Below the pieces are notes generated by a model that saw only the letters and a list, made by a program, of their open reading frames with translations, was not told the DNA's origin and ran no database searches. From Shewanella insulae (GTDB lineage Bacteria > Pseudomonadota > Gammaproteobacteria > Enterobacterales > Shewanellaceae), in NCBI RefSeq assembly GCF_009831655.1, contig NZ_WRPA01000013.1:1-64000 (forward strand): a DNA stretch of 64,000 nucleotides, written 5' to 3'. Shown here piece by piece: positions 1 through 8,358 of the stretch (its first letter is position 1; each line of letters opens with the position of its first letter). Position numbers and translations under genes: made by a program.

Positions 1-54
1 AAAAGTAGCACTGATCGCCTGCATGCGAAAGCTCATCGTGATCTTGAATACCAT
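1..54 (-). CDS. Possible 5' end of a gene running off the window edge
   Basis: Reading leftwards from an ATG at 54 there are 18 open codons (MVFKITMSFRMQAISATF) up to the window edge. It lies about 70 bp beyond the stop of the cassette-like gene at 124-435 and on the same strand, where the next cassette gene would be expected. No clear ribosome binding site is visible and the piece is too short to recognise. This is a position call only. Confidence 0.22.
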   Translation of the reverse strand, partial: MVFKITMSFRMQAISATF

Positions 55-123
55 GCTTAAAAGCGAGGAGCTGTGGTGCGCAAAAAACGGATAAATATAT
101 TGACTAAACACCACAGTCACTTG

Positions 124-435
124 TTATGTGCCGACCATAGACCACACTATTTGAGATGGTGATTTACTTTGCGCTATTTTTTTAGCTTCTTCAATTGTTT
201 GACAACCTACTGAATCAGGCCAAGTAGGCTCGTCACTTTCTGTGGCATGCTTAAAGCGCACGTAATATAAAACGCCAAGCTGATTTAAAGGCTCAGGTTT
301 TTCGTCAGGTTCTAATTGATCATCAGCTTTTGCTAGCTCAAACCACCAATCGTAATTGAGGCTGATTATATCAACAGGCTTCTCTATTGAATTTGCGTAA
401 AACCATATACCAGATTCAACGATTGATAGAGTCAT
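124..435 (-). CDS. Hypothetical 103-aa protein, integron-cassette-like gene
   Basis: I do not recognise the family. The product is a small, acidic, soluble protein with several Trp residues (DWWFELAKAD, VWSMVGT) and no signal peptide or membrane segment. It has a compact gene, AT-rich sequence and unusual borders. The heptamer ACATAAC, read on the coding strand, contains the TAA stop, and its reverse complement GTTATGT ends 12 nt upstream of the ATG (window 448-454). A stop codon embedded in the R'' box and a start just after the R' box is the usual arrangement of integron gene cassettes. No integrase gene is in the window. Coding status is likely; function is unknown. Confidence 0.6.
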   Translation of the reverse strand: MTLSIVESGIWFYANSIEKPVDIISLNYDWWFELAKADDQLEPDEKPEPLNQLGVLYYVRFKHATESDEPTWPDSVGCQTIEEAKKIAQSKSPSQIVWSMVGT

Positions 436-447
436 AATTCTTTAGGC

Positions 448-512
448 ACATAACGCTTATTAGCGAGAATGCCGCCTATGTAAATCACTCCCTACTAATA
501 TACATCGCGGCA
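448..512 (-). repeat. attC-like hairpin upstream of the cassette-like gene
   Basis: The R'-like box GTTATGT (minus strand, 448-454) is followed by a stem-loop whose arms are TGCCGCCTATGTA (470-482) and TACATCGCGGCA (501-512), pairing over about 12 bp with one bulge. A matching outer R'' box was not found, so the site would be degenerate or truncated. I infer a cassette border from its position next to the gene at 124-435. Confidence 0.35.
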
Positions 513-829
513 AACTTTTTTAAATATCTGAAATTTATATCAATAACAGCATTACATAACAAGGACAAAATAAGCAGCCCGAAAATAAAGCGAGACTTCA
601 TTTAACGAGACCTCCACTACTCCCTATTAAATGGCTGATGCTCAGTTTTTTACTAGATTTAATCAATTCGTTACGAAATTTCAAAAAACAAAGCGAGAAC
701 AGCAAGATTACATAGTAGGAAGCGAAAGGGGTGCTTTTTTGCTAAATCCCATTATACCTGTATAGATGCGCAGTCTAGCGAGTAGAGTTTGGCAACCTGC
801 CGAACACTCATCTAGCCCTCCTACTTACA
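513..829. other. Intergenic, nothing assignable
   Basis: AT-rich sequence with stops in all frames. Another ACATAAC heptamer lies at 554-560, in the same orientation as the one at 448. No gene, RNA or terminator was recognised here. Confidence 0.5.
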
Positions 830-840
830 TCAAATGAGGC

Positions 841-1190
841 CAAATCGAAGAAACGTTGGATACCGAGTGCAGATACGGCTGTGACCTTCGGTTTCAGGGC
901 CGCTCTTTGACATCCATGTCATCGCGGCATTTGTGAGTCCATTCACGTCAGATGCTGCCGTAGAGCGGCCAAGGATGGCTTTATAGCGTGTCACAGCAGT
1001 ATCTGCACATAAGCTCACCGCAGGTGATAGATTGCCATGAAGGTACGACCTTCAACTCGCGTCCCAACAACACACACGATAGTCGCTACAACGGCGAAAT
1101 TTGCACATCGCCGCCGGGCAGGCGTTAGATTGCCACGAAGGTGCAACCTTCAACTCGCATTCCAACAACAAACCCGGTAGACGCTACAAC
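841..1190 (+). repeat. Structured intergenic repeat, copy A
   Basis: Copy A shares its core with 22386-22606 (reverse orientation) and 25698-25880. An outer stem pairs 867-885 (GTGCAGATACGGCTGTGAC) with 990-1008 (GTCACAGCAGTATCTGCAC). Inside, GGCCGCTCT (898-906) pairs with AGAGCGGCC (962-970), and small hairpins have loops TCCA (GACA/TGTC around 910-921) and AGGA (GCCA/TGGC at 968-979). In this copy the TCC-loop hairpins lie inside the outer stem, whereas in B and C they lie outside, so modules have been rearranged. A 98-bp-period tandem unit follows at 1031-1092 and 1129-1190, each with a GAAGGT/ACCTTC hairpin. The 62-codon open frame through this copy is a product of the repeat and not a supported gene. 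Confidence 0.8.
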
Positions 1191-1278
1191 ACAGAAAATT
1201 CGCCAGAGGAAAGGCATAAACTCGCCATGCCGGGCGCTCCTTAACCCCACTCGCTAAACCAAAAGTTTAGCGACAAAA

Positions 1279-1300
1279 AAAGGCACCCGAAGGTGCCTTT
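1279..1300 (-). terminator. Rho-independent terminator of the decahaem cytochrome gene
   Basis: A perfect stem AAAGGCACC / GGTGCCTTT with a 4-nt loop is followed on the minus strand by a run of T. It lies 52 bp past the stop of the cytochrome gene. Confidence 0.85.
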
Positions 1301-1351
1301 GACATTGCAGGGTGGAACTCGGTGCTCGGTGAGGGCGAGCACCTTTGGGTC

Positions 1352-3529
1352 TTACAGTTGATGACCGTGAGCGTGCATCAGCTTCTCAGGTGTATGGCAG
1401 GTCGCACAGGCTTCGCGTGCCGCCTTGGCGCTGGCCTTGTCGGCACCTATGTAGGCGCCGTTGCCTTCCATGTGAGCCACGGCCGCCTCCGAGAGATATT
1501 TCTGGTGACAGCTCATGCAGGCTGCGGCATCGGATGAGGCATACCAGGTCGCTACCGGATTGACCGCAGGGTCGTTGCTCTTACCTGGGATGAAGCTAGG
1601 TACCGTATGGGCTTGTCCTGGGTTACGACCCAGCTCAAAGCCATAGGACAGGCCGCCCCAGCCTTGCTCGGCCGAGTGACAGGTCATGCAGTCGGTCTTT
1701 AGCAGGGTGCCGCTACCGCCATGGCCATTGTCATGGCCTTTCGCCTTGTGGGCCTTGTACATAAAGCTGGTGGACTTCATCTCACCCCAGGCAACGGCGT
1801 CACCGTTGGCGTCTTCGACCGCGCCCAGCTTCTTGTCATTGGTGTGGCAGGCGATACAGTTGACGCCGTTTGAGTCATGATAGAACTCAAAGCTGTGGCA
1901 GCCATAGCAACTTTGACTGTCGATGATGGCGCGGCGATCGGCCACCACGGCTTCACTGTCATCAAGCACGGTGCGTAAGGCATCGGTCTGCACATAGGCA
2001 GGGTAGGCGTTGTCGGCATCGCAGCTAACACGGGTGCCGCTGCCTTCTGCAAAGCAAACCTTGAGTACAGGCAGGATTTCCAGCGAGCGTGAGGCGATGT
2101 CGGCTGGGAAGTTCATCGCGACCTTTACACTGACGCTGTTGTCGGCATTCCAGGTCGCCTTGGTGGGATCTTTGATGTCGATACGGCGCTGGCTGTAGGG
2201 CGACTGATCATAGTCGGGATAATCTTTCTCGACGTCCCAGCTCACCACCATGTAAGGCTTGCTGTAGCCAAGCTTGTAGACCTCTTGCTGGCTCACCAGG
2301 TTACCGGCTGGATCTGTGATGGCCATGTCGAAACTGATCTCGTTGGCGGCAGAGATGGCGACCTTGTTGATGGTGACATCATAGTCTTTGGCTGCCTGAT
2401 AGGGTTTGGCATGATCGCCATGCACCGCGGCGCTATGACAGTCGGTGCAGCTCAGCGCCGGGTTCTTGTCTGACTGATGCTGGGCTGGCGAGTCGGTATG
2501 ACAACCAGTACAGGCGTTGGCATTGGCGTTGGCGAGCCAGAGATCTTTGTCTGCCAAGTTGTCATCTTCGACATGGCAGGCCGCGCAGTCCATGAAGGGT
2601 TTTGTCGGGAAGGCGGGGTAGTCGAAGGCATGATCGCCACCGTAACCGGCGATGGTGTATGGCATGGGCACCACATTGCCATCTGCGTCTTTACCTTCAC
2701 GGTGTGGCCCCATATGGATGGCATGGACCATGTGGCCAAACTCGACAGAGATGGCATTGGGATCTGTGACTATACCGTTATGGCAGGCCTGGCAGTTCTC
2801 CAGATCCAGGCGACGTCCACCGTGTGCCTTGAGGCTATCGGCTTGGTGGCAGGTGTAGCAGGTCTGCATGGTCACCAGCTCTCGGCTCTCTATGCCTTCG
2901 CTGCCATTGGTGGAGGGGATCCAGTCGAAGTGAGCATTTTCGGCCAGTTCATGGCCTGAGTCATATTCGAACTGCATCTCGATGGCGATACGTTGGGTCA
3001 GGTCAGGGTTAAACTCGATACCGGCGGCATCTTCGGCGGTGAGCAGGTTGGTATTAAAGGTGTAGGTGTAGCTGCCGTCGTTATGATCGACTAGGCATTC
3101 GATACAGTCTTTAATCTTCTCGAAACCTTGCTCAAAGGTGGTGCCGTCGTCGTTGGTGGTGTCGTTGAGCAGGGATATCCATTGTTTCAGGTCGCTGCCT
3201 TCATGGGTTTGCAGCTGTGCCAATGAGAAGCGGAAATCGTGAAACGGATTCTCACCAGTTAAACCAAACAGGCCTACGCCTTGGCGGTTTTCCAGCTCAA
3301 AGTCGACGCTTATGATGCCGTCGGCATAGCTTGCCTTGTTGATATTGGCGATAGCTTCTTCTGCCATGTCAATATGTAAACCGACGGCGCCAGGTGTGCC
3401 CGGTGTACCGGGTTGACCATTTTCACCGTCGATACCATCTTTTCCATCATTCCCATCTCCACAGGCCGACAGCATCATTGCCGAAGCGATAAGTGCCGCC
3501 AGTGTGGTTGTTTTTGTTGTTATCATCAT
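1352..3529 (-). CDS. Decahaem c-type cytochrome, OmcA/MtrC family lipoprotein
   Basis: This is a surface or outer-membrane electron-transfer protein expected to pass electrons from the respiratory chain to extracellular acceptors. The start chosen (725 aa) follows GGAGAAAAA; an upstream in-frame start is less likely. A lipoprotein signal ends in LSAC with Cys23. It is followed by a short collagen-like Gly-X-Y run (residues about 24-50) and a beta-rich domain holding a CIEC pair. Ten CXXCH haem sites follow, five (from residue 224: CYTCH, CQACH, CAACH, CTGCH, CTDCH) and, after a second beta-type domain, five more (CYGCH, CIACH, CMTCH, CMSCH, CATCH). The 5+5 arrangement is that of OmcA/MtrC. 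No MtrA/MtrB-type partner genes are adjacent, so it appears to be a stand-alone paralogue. Two LysR genes are divergent from it and are likely regulators. Confidence 0.93.
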   Translation of the reverse strand: MMITTKTTTLAALIASAMMLSACGDGNDGKDGIDGENGQPGTPGTPGAVGLHIDMAEEAIANINKASYADGIISVDFELENRQGVGLFGLTGENPFHDFRFSLAQLQTHEGSDLKQWISLLNDTTNDDGTTFEQGFEKIKDCIECLVDHNDGSYTYTFNTNLLTAEDAAGIEFNPDLTQRIAIEMQFEYDSGHELAENAHFDWIPSTNGSEGIESRELVTMQTCYTCHQADSLKAHGGRRLDLENCQACHNGIVTDPNAISVEFGHMVHAIHMGPHREGKDADGNVVPMPYTIAGYGGDHAFDYPAFPTKPFMDCAACHVEDDNLADKDLWLANANANACTGCHTDSPAQHQSDKNPALSCTDCHSAAVHGDHAKPYQAAKDYDVTINKVAISAANEISFDMAITDPAGNLVSQQEVYKLGYSKPYMVVSWDVEKDYPDYDQSPYSQRRIDIKDPTKATWNADNSVSVKVAMNFPADIASRSLEILPVLKVCFAEGSGTRVSCDADNAYPAYVQTDALRTVLDDSEAVVADRRAIIDSQSCYGCHSFEFYHDSNGVNCIACHTNDKKLGAVEDANGDAVAWGEMKSTSFMYKAHKAKGHDNGHGGSGTLLKTDCMTCHSAEQGWGGLSYGFELGRNPGQAHTVPSFIPGKSNDPAVNPVATWYASSDAAACMSCHQKYLSEAAVAHMEGNGAYIGADKASAKAAREACATCHTPEKLMHAHGHQL

Positions 3530-4047
3530 TTTTTCTCCAAGATAAACCACTGGGGTATAGCCAGGAGAAATGTTAAAGAAGCGGGCTTTTGTCAGATATG
3601 AAGCACATCACCTTAACAATAAAGTTTTCAGCTGTATAAAACACTGCCTGGCTTGATGTTTGTTTGGTGTTTGCTTTGCTGGTGCGACTATTTTTAGTGC
3701 GGTGGTCTGTTTGGCTTGCTATTACCAGTGAGACATCTCGATTTTTAGAAAGTGGAACTCTCATATTCATATTATGCAAATGGCAAAAATGAATTTTATC
3801 TTCAGAGGTCTATGTCTATCTATCATCATGTTTAATATGAAGTATTCTGTTTTTATGGTGTCGGGTTATTCCCGGCTGTCGGTTATCTGTGTCAGAGAGG
3901 CATGGCATTTTTCGATGTCACATATTTAACAAATGCACGGGGAAAGAGATAAAAGTTTGCACTGGGTAAACGTAATGCCAGGTGACTTAGCGTACATTAG
4001 CTAACGGCACTAAAGCCTAATTTAAGGGCGATTCTTCAAGGAGAGGC
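3530..4047. promoter_or_regulatory. Divergent intergenic region between decahaem cytochrome and LysR pair
   Basis: 518 bp, AT-rich, no convincing gene (a 68-codon minus-strand frame at 3573-3779 has no family signature). It must hold the promoters of both divergent units. The only clear element is the GGAGA ribosome site before 3529 and a CAAGGAGAGG site before 4048. I see no operator I can name. Confidence 0.5.
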
Positions 4048-5025
4048 ATGAGCAAGATTAATACTAATACCCTGTTCAATATTAAAGTGTTTGTCTTACT
4101 GTTTGATACCTTAAATGCCACTGAGGTGGCCCAGCAACTCGGGGTGGCATCTTCTAAAGTCAGCCGGAGTTTAAAGGCATTACGCCACTCCTTCGATGAA
4201 CCCTTGTTTGTCCGCAGGCAGCATGGTTTCGAACATACGCCTTTTGCCCAGAGTATCTATCCTCACCTGAAGCAGATGTTAGCCCTGTCTGAGGCGAGTC
4301 TCTCCTGTGCCAGTAAGGATACCGAGCAGTCTCATACCGAGCTGACGATTGCCTGCCCGCCTCCTATTTCACTAAACCTGTTAAGTTATCTGCATGACAA
4401 GGCCTCTCAGCTTAAGCAGAGTTATACCTTCAATATTAAGCCTTGTAGCAATGATATTGACAAGCTGCTTATTCGTCAGAATGTGGATTTAGCCATTACC
4501 CTGAGGGCATTTAATTCTGAACGGTTATCGTCTGACTTTGTCGCGCGGGCAGACGCCTATGTGCTGGTAGGCAACCAGCAGCATCCGATTTTTCATCACG
4601 AAGCTCGGGCGGATATTGAGGCTATGCTGCAATATCCCTATATAAGCTTTAACGGTCATGAGCTGGAGCAGGAACATGACCCGCTTACCCTCTATGCATT
4701 AGACAGGGGATTGCCCATTAACCTGGTTGCCAAGGTCTGTTTGCTGTCGGATCTCATGATTCAGCTGGAGCGTAGCGATGCGTTAACCCTTATCTGTTAT
4801 CGCGATGCGGTCGCCTTCCTATGTGCTAAGGCAAATCTGTCGGCCCTGGCGTTGCCGGAGGATCAAAACAGGCTACTCAATCGCCGCGCCGATGGTCATC
4901 GTCACTACTTAACCAAGCTCAGAGAAGGGGGGAACAGGCCGCCATGGTTGGAGCAGGAGATAGCTTCCTATATCCAGGGAAATGTTATTCTCAACTGTGA
5001 AGGAGCTGGCTATGCCAAAGGATAA
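4048..5025 (+). CDS. LysR-type transcriptional regulator, first of a tandem pair
   Basis: A 325-aa protein with an N-terminal winged helix-turn-helix of LysR type (residues about 8-65: LFNIKVFVLLFDTLNATEVAQQLGVASSKVSRSLKALR, given here only as a position landmark in part) and a periplasmic-binding-like effector domain after it. A ribosome site GGAGAGG precedes the ATG. It is divergent from the decahaem cytochrome gene and overlaps the next LysR gene by 14 nt, so the two are co-translated. The pair are diverged paralogues with the same architecture. The inferred role is control of the cytochrome gene; the effector is unknown. Confidence 0.85.
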   Translation: MSKINTNTLFNIKVFVLLFDTLNATEVAQQLGVASSKVSRSLKALRHSFDEPLFVRRQHGFEHTPFAQSIYPHLKQMLALSEASLSCASKDTEQSHTELTIACPPPISLNLLSYLHDKASQLKQSYTFNIKPCSNDIDKLLIRQNVDLAITLRAFNSERLSSDFVARADAYVLVGNQQHPIFHHEARADIEAMLQYPYISFNGHELEQEHDPLTLYALDRGLPINLVAKVCLLSDLMIQLERSDALTLICYRDAVAFLCAKANLSALALPEDQNRLLNRRADGHRHYLTKLREGGNRPPWLEQEIASYIQGNVILNCEGAGYAKG

Positions 5026-5965
5026 GCTGCTGGATATTTCCCTGTCGACCATAGAGATATTCTGCCAGGTGTATGTGAAGAAGAACGCCATCGAGGTGGC
5101 AAATCATTTAGACCTGTCACAGCCCAAGGTAAGCCGTGCCCTGGCGGCACTGCGTAACGTATTCGATGATCCTTTGTTTATTCGCAGGGAAAGCCAGTTT
5201 CAAGCGACAGACAGGGCCCACGACCTCTACCCTCTGTTTAACGAGATGCTGGCGTGTCGTCAGCAAGTGGATCTCTTGATGCGTGGTGTGACTGGGGCGG
5301 TTCACGACCATGTTGAAATCGCCACAGTGCCTCAGTTGGAAGTTAATTTAACCCAAAGCGTCAAGCAGGCCGCTTATCGTGTCTTTGACAGCGAGTTGAT
5401 GGTGAGCACGTCCCCCTGGGGCGAGTTAACCCAGCAACAACTGCTCAACGACGAGATCGCCGCTGCAATCTGTTTCGAGCGGGCAAATGATCGCGCCATC
5501 TTGTCTAAATCCGTTATTCAGCATCGTGGCGGCTATCTTGTTGCTCGGGAAGATCATCCCATCTGGCAGGCGCCCAATGTGGATAACATGATCGATTACC
5601 CCTTGGTTAAGCTGAGGACCATGCCGTTCCCCGCCAACAAGTCGCCGCTGGGAAATTATGCCAAGCGAGTCGGGAAGCAGTTAGAGATCTATGCCACGGC
5701 GCCCGACTTGGGTAGTGCGGCTAACAGCCTGTTAAAGTCAGATGCCATCATTATCATCGGCGTGAAGGGAGCCGTAAATTTCTTGAGAAACATCAAAGGG
5801 CTGCGCGCGCAGCAGATAGAGCTTGTGCAGGACAACATCATCTTGGAAAACTTCAGCCACCCCACAGTCTATCTATGGCTAAGGCTCGATGCGAGTGGCA
5901 AGGTGACGACGCCATTTTGGCTGCAACACTGCCTGGAAGATTACATCCTTTCCATGCATCAGTAA
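5012..5965 (+). CDS. LysR-type transcriptional regulator, second of a tandem pair
   Basis: A 317-aa LysR-type protein. The ATG at 5012 was chosen because GAAGGAG lies 8 nt upstream, inside the end of the preceding gene, which gives a 14-nt overlap and probable translational coupling. The helix-turn-helix (AIEVANHLDLSQPKVSRALA) lies near residues 25-45, followed by a LysR substrate-binding domain. It is similar in length and layout to its neighbour, and both keep the FDDPLFIRR-like wing motif (FDEPLFVRR in the first). The two could form heteromers or act in opposition; neither can be decided from sequence. Confidence 0.85.
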   Translation: MPKDKLLDISLSTIEIFCQVYVKKNAIEVANHLDLSQPKVSRALAALRNVFDDPLFIRRESQFQATDRAHDLYPLFNEMLACRQQVDLLMRGVTGAVHDHVEIATVPQLEVNLTQSVKQAAYRVFDSELMVSTSPWGELTQQQLLNDEIAAAICFERANDRAILSKSVIQHRGGYLVAREDHPIWQAPNVDNMIDYPLVKLRTMPFPANKSPLGNYAKRVGKQLEIYATAPDLGSAANSLLKSDAIIIIGVKGAVNFLRNIKGLRAQQIELVQDNIILENFSHPTVYLWLRLDASGKVTTPFWLQHCLEDYILSMHQ

Positions 5966-6024
5966 TGCTGACTCCGTCAGGCGTCTAGTGTGGGCTTTAG
6001 TTTTGCCGCATTAGTCTTGCCGCG

Positions 6025-8241
6025 TTAGTTTTGCCTCGTAAACGCCTGGCAAATATTCTGCTCACCGATCTGCTTGGCGCGCTTGAGTGCCACCTCGGCG
6101 TTACTCAGATACTGCTCCAGGTTCTGGCCTGTCTGATAGCTGGCGATCCCCATGCAGATCCCAGTACCCAGGCCTATCTCGTTGAGGCCATTTAACGACT
6201 TCACCGCGAAGTGGTGGGCGTCGTCCGAGTTGGTATCCGGCAGTATCACGATCAGCTTGCCCAGCTGCCAGTGAGACATCTGGTAGTTGACCGGCAGGGT
6301 TCTGAGGATATGGATCTCCACCTCGCGCTGACGGTTCTCCAGCTGGCCGATATCACTCATGTGGCTCAGCATGCTCTCGGCGGTGATGTCGATCAGCAGC
6401 AGGCTGGAGTGCTCGCGACTGACGGGGCTGAGTGACTTGAAGTAGTCGTCCAGATCCCTGAGGTTCACCAGGATGGCGCTGCGGTGGGGGATGAAGTCGC
6501 CGGTGTCTTGCAGCAAAGCGCGCTTCTGCGCCTGCTCCAGGGTGCAGACGATATGTTCTATCTCACCGGCGGCGTCCAGGTGCCCCTTGAGGGTCGCCTG
6601 CAGGCAGGTGTTCTCCTTGCTGTTGGGGTCGCAGAGGATCTGTCCCTTCCAGCTGCCCTGTAGCAAGATCTGCTGGGTGATCCTCGGCCACTGGGAGCTG
6701 AGGTCATTATTGAGCAGATCGGTGAGGTTCTTGCCCTGAATATCATGGATGGAGACCAGCTGCATGAAGGCCTGGTTGGCCAGCTCAAGCATGCCGTTGG
6801 CCTGTACCAGGGCGCAGGGGATGGCGTTGTCGTTCAGCAGCTCGTTGAGCTTAGCCTGATGCTGAGCCTTTCTCAGCTGAGACACATCCTCGAAGGTGAC
6901 CAGATAATATTTTTCCTGACGGCTGCGGCGCGGCGAGCTGGTGACTGTGATCGCCAGATGACTGCCGCCGGGCGAGTCGAAGTCGATAACCCCTTGCCAC
7001 TTGTTATTGGCCTCAAGCTGGGCAGCGACCTCGGCGTACTGTTCGTTCTCGAACTGCAGGATCCGCTGCAGGTTACGATCTTGCAGCTCGTCCAAGGGCA
7101 GGCATAGCAGCTCGGCGGCCTTCTCGTTGGCGGTCATCACCCGGTTCTTGTCGTTGATGATCACGCAGCCGATATCCTGGTGGAACAGGCGGTGGGCCAG
7201 TTCTATGCTGTATTCTCGCGAGCGCTGGCCGATGCGGTAGGAGTGGCTCAGCAGGATCAGCGCCAACGCCAGCAGGGTAAGCACCACGGCGCCGACGATA
7301 AGTATGTTACGCCACTCGGAGAACAGCTCGGCGATGGCGTCGTTGCGCACATAGGAGACCAGGTAGTATTCCCGGCGCGTCTCATACTGGGTTGTCAGCT
7401 CTATCTTGAGGTAGACAAAGGTGGCGTCGTCGCCATGGAACTGGCCGAAGTTGCTCATGGCCATCTTGCGCCACAGCGCCGGATAGGTCTGACGCAGGCT
7501 GCCGCCCATGGTATCCGGGATGCGGTTGATGGTCGGCTTGGTCTCGGCGCCTGCGTATAGCAAGCCCTGGGTGTCGAGCATCAAGAGTGGCGACTCGGCG
7601 CTGGAATAGGCGGGTCTGATGCTTTTCAGCATGCGGCTCATGGACTGGTAGGTCAGCAGGTAACCGCGAATGCTCTGATCGGGATTCTCCAGCCAGGCCA
7701 GTTGATACAGGTAAGGTTCCAACTTGCCCTTGATGGGGGTGAACTCCAATGGCGAAGTATAGACCTCGTTGCCGCCCATGTTGCGTGCGCCGCCCAGCAA
7801 CGAGGGCGGCAGGGGATCGCGGCTAAAGTCGTTGGTGGTGGAAAACTTAAACTTGCCCTGGGGATCGAACAGGGCGATGTCCAGCAACTCGGGGATATTG
7901 CGTATCATCACCTCCCAGCTTTCCTGCAGCTTGCGTTGGCGCACCTCGCTGGGGATGGTCAGGTAGCGTTTGAGTAGCTCGTCGTTGGCAAACATCTGGG
8001 TACGAAACTGCTGGAAGGAGACCTTGTCGGCGATCAGGGTGCCGACAGATTGTAGCTCGCTGTATCTCTGGGTGGCCCAATCTTCCTGTAGGCGACGCTC
8101 GCCCAGGGTGATGATGACGTTGGTGAGGAGCAAGACGCTGATCAGCAAGATGATGATCTGGGTGACCACCGAGAAGATGCGTTGCGCAGACCAGTGCAGC
8201 CCCTGTCCGGCGATCAGTTGTGGTTGTTTCTGCGTCAGCAT
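6025..8241 (-). CDS. Membrane PAS sensor protein with degenerate GGDEF-type C-terminus
   Basis: A 738-aa protein with a membrane segment near residues 25-47, a long periplasmic sensor region, and a second membrane segment near 320-345 (ILIVGAVVLTLLALALILL). Two PAS-type domains follow (about 355-475 and 480-600), then a C-terminal alpha/beta domain of about 150 residues. The end (LSNAEVALKRAKQIGEQNICQAF) is that of a GGDEF domain (normally ADxALYxAKxxGRN), but the position of the GG[D/E]EF loop reads WQLGKLIVILP, so the active site is missing. It is therefore unlikely to make cyclic di-GMP and may act as a receptor or allosteric module. It is monocistronic by position; the partner is unknown. 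Confidence 0.75.
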   Translation of the reverse strand: MLTQKQPQLIAGQGLHWSAQRIFSVVTQIIILLISVLLLTNVIITLGERRLQEDWATQRYSELQSVGTLIADKVSFQQFRTQMFANDELLKRYLTIPSEVRQRKLQESWEVMIRNIPELLDIALFDPQGKFKFSTTNDFSRDPLPPSLLGGARNMGGNEVYTSPLEFTPIKGKLEPYLYQLAWLENPDQSIRGYLLTYQSMSRMLKSIRPAYSSAESPLLMLDTQGLLYAGAETKPTINRIPDTMGGSLRQTYPALWRKMAMSNFGQFHGDDATFVYLKIELTTQYETRREYYLVSYVRNDAIAELFSEWRNILIVGAVVLTLLALALILLSHSYRIGQRSREYSIELAHRLFHQDIGCVIINDKNRVMTANEKAAELLCLPLDELQDRNLQRILQFENEQYAEVAAQLEANNKWQGVIDFDSPGGSHLAITVTSSPRRSRQEKYYLVTFEDVSQLRKAQHQAKLNELLNDNAIPCALVQANGMLELANQAFMQLVSIHDIQGKNLTDLLNNDLSSQWPRITQQILLQGSWKGQILCDPNSKENTCLQATLKGHLDAAGEIEHIVCTLEQAQKRALLQDTGDFIPHRSAILVNLRDLDDYFKSLSPVSREHSSLLLIDITAESMLSHMSDIGQLENRQREVEIHILRTLPVNYQMSHWQLGKLIVILPDTNSDDAHHFAVKSLNGLNEIGLGTGICMGIASYQTGQNLEQYLSNAEVALKRAKQIGEQNICQAFTRQN

Positions 8242-8358
8242 TGCAAGCGGTGTTTCCCCAGTGATATTGCGGCTATGTTAGCATGATTTTCGCCGCAGAA
8301 CACAGTCGGTTACAAACCGGCAACGCCTGAGTAAATCATCGGATGACGCCTTGGTAAT

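Noticed and set aside
830..1018. 62-codon minus-strand reading frame inside repeat copy A
   Set aside because: It is formed by the palindromic repeat itself, and no equal frame is preserved in copies B and C.
1777..2959. Several frames of 90-160 codons overlapping the decahaem cytochrome
   Set aside because: They are out-of-frame shadows of the cytochrome gene; the haem motifs are only in the true frame.
3573..3779. 68-codon minus-strand frame in the cytochrome/LysR intergenic region
   Set aside because: No family features, no ribosome site, and it lies in an AT-rich promoter region.
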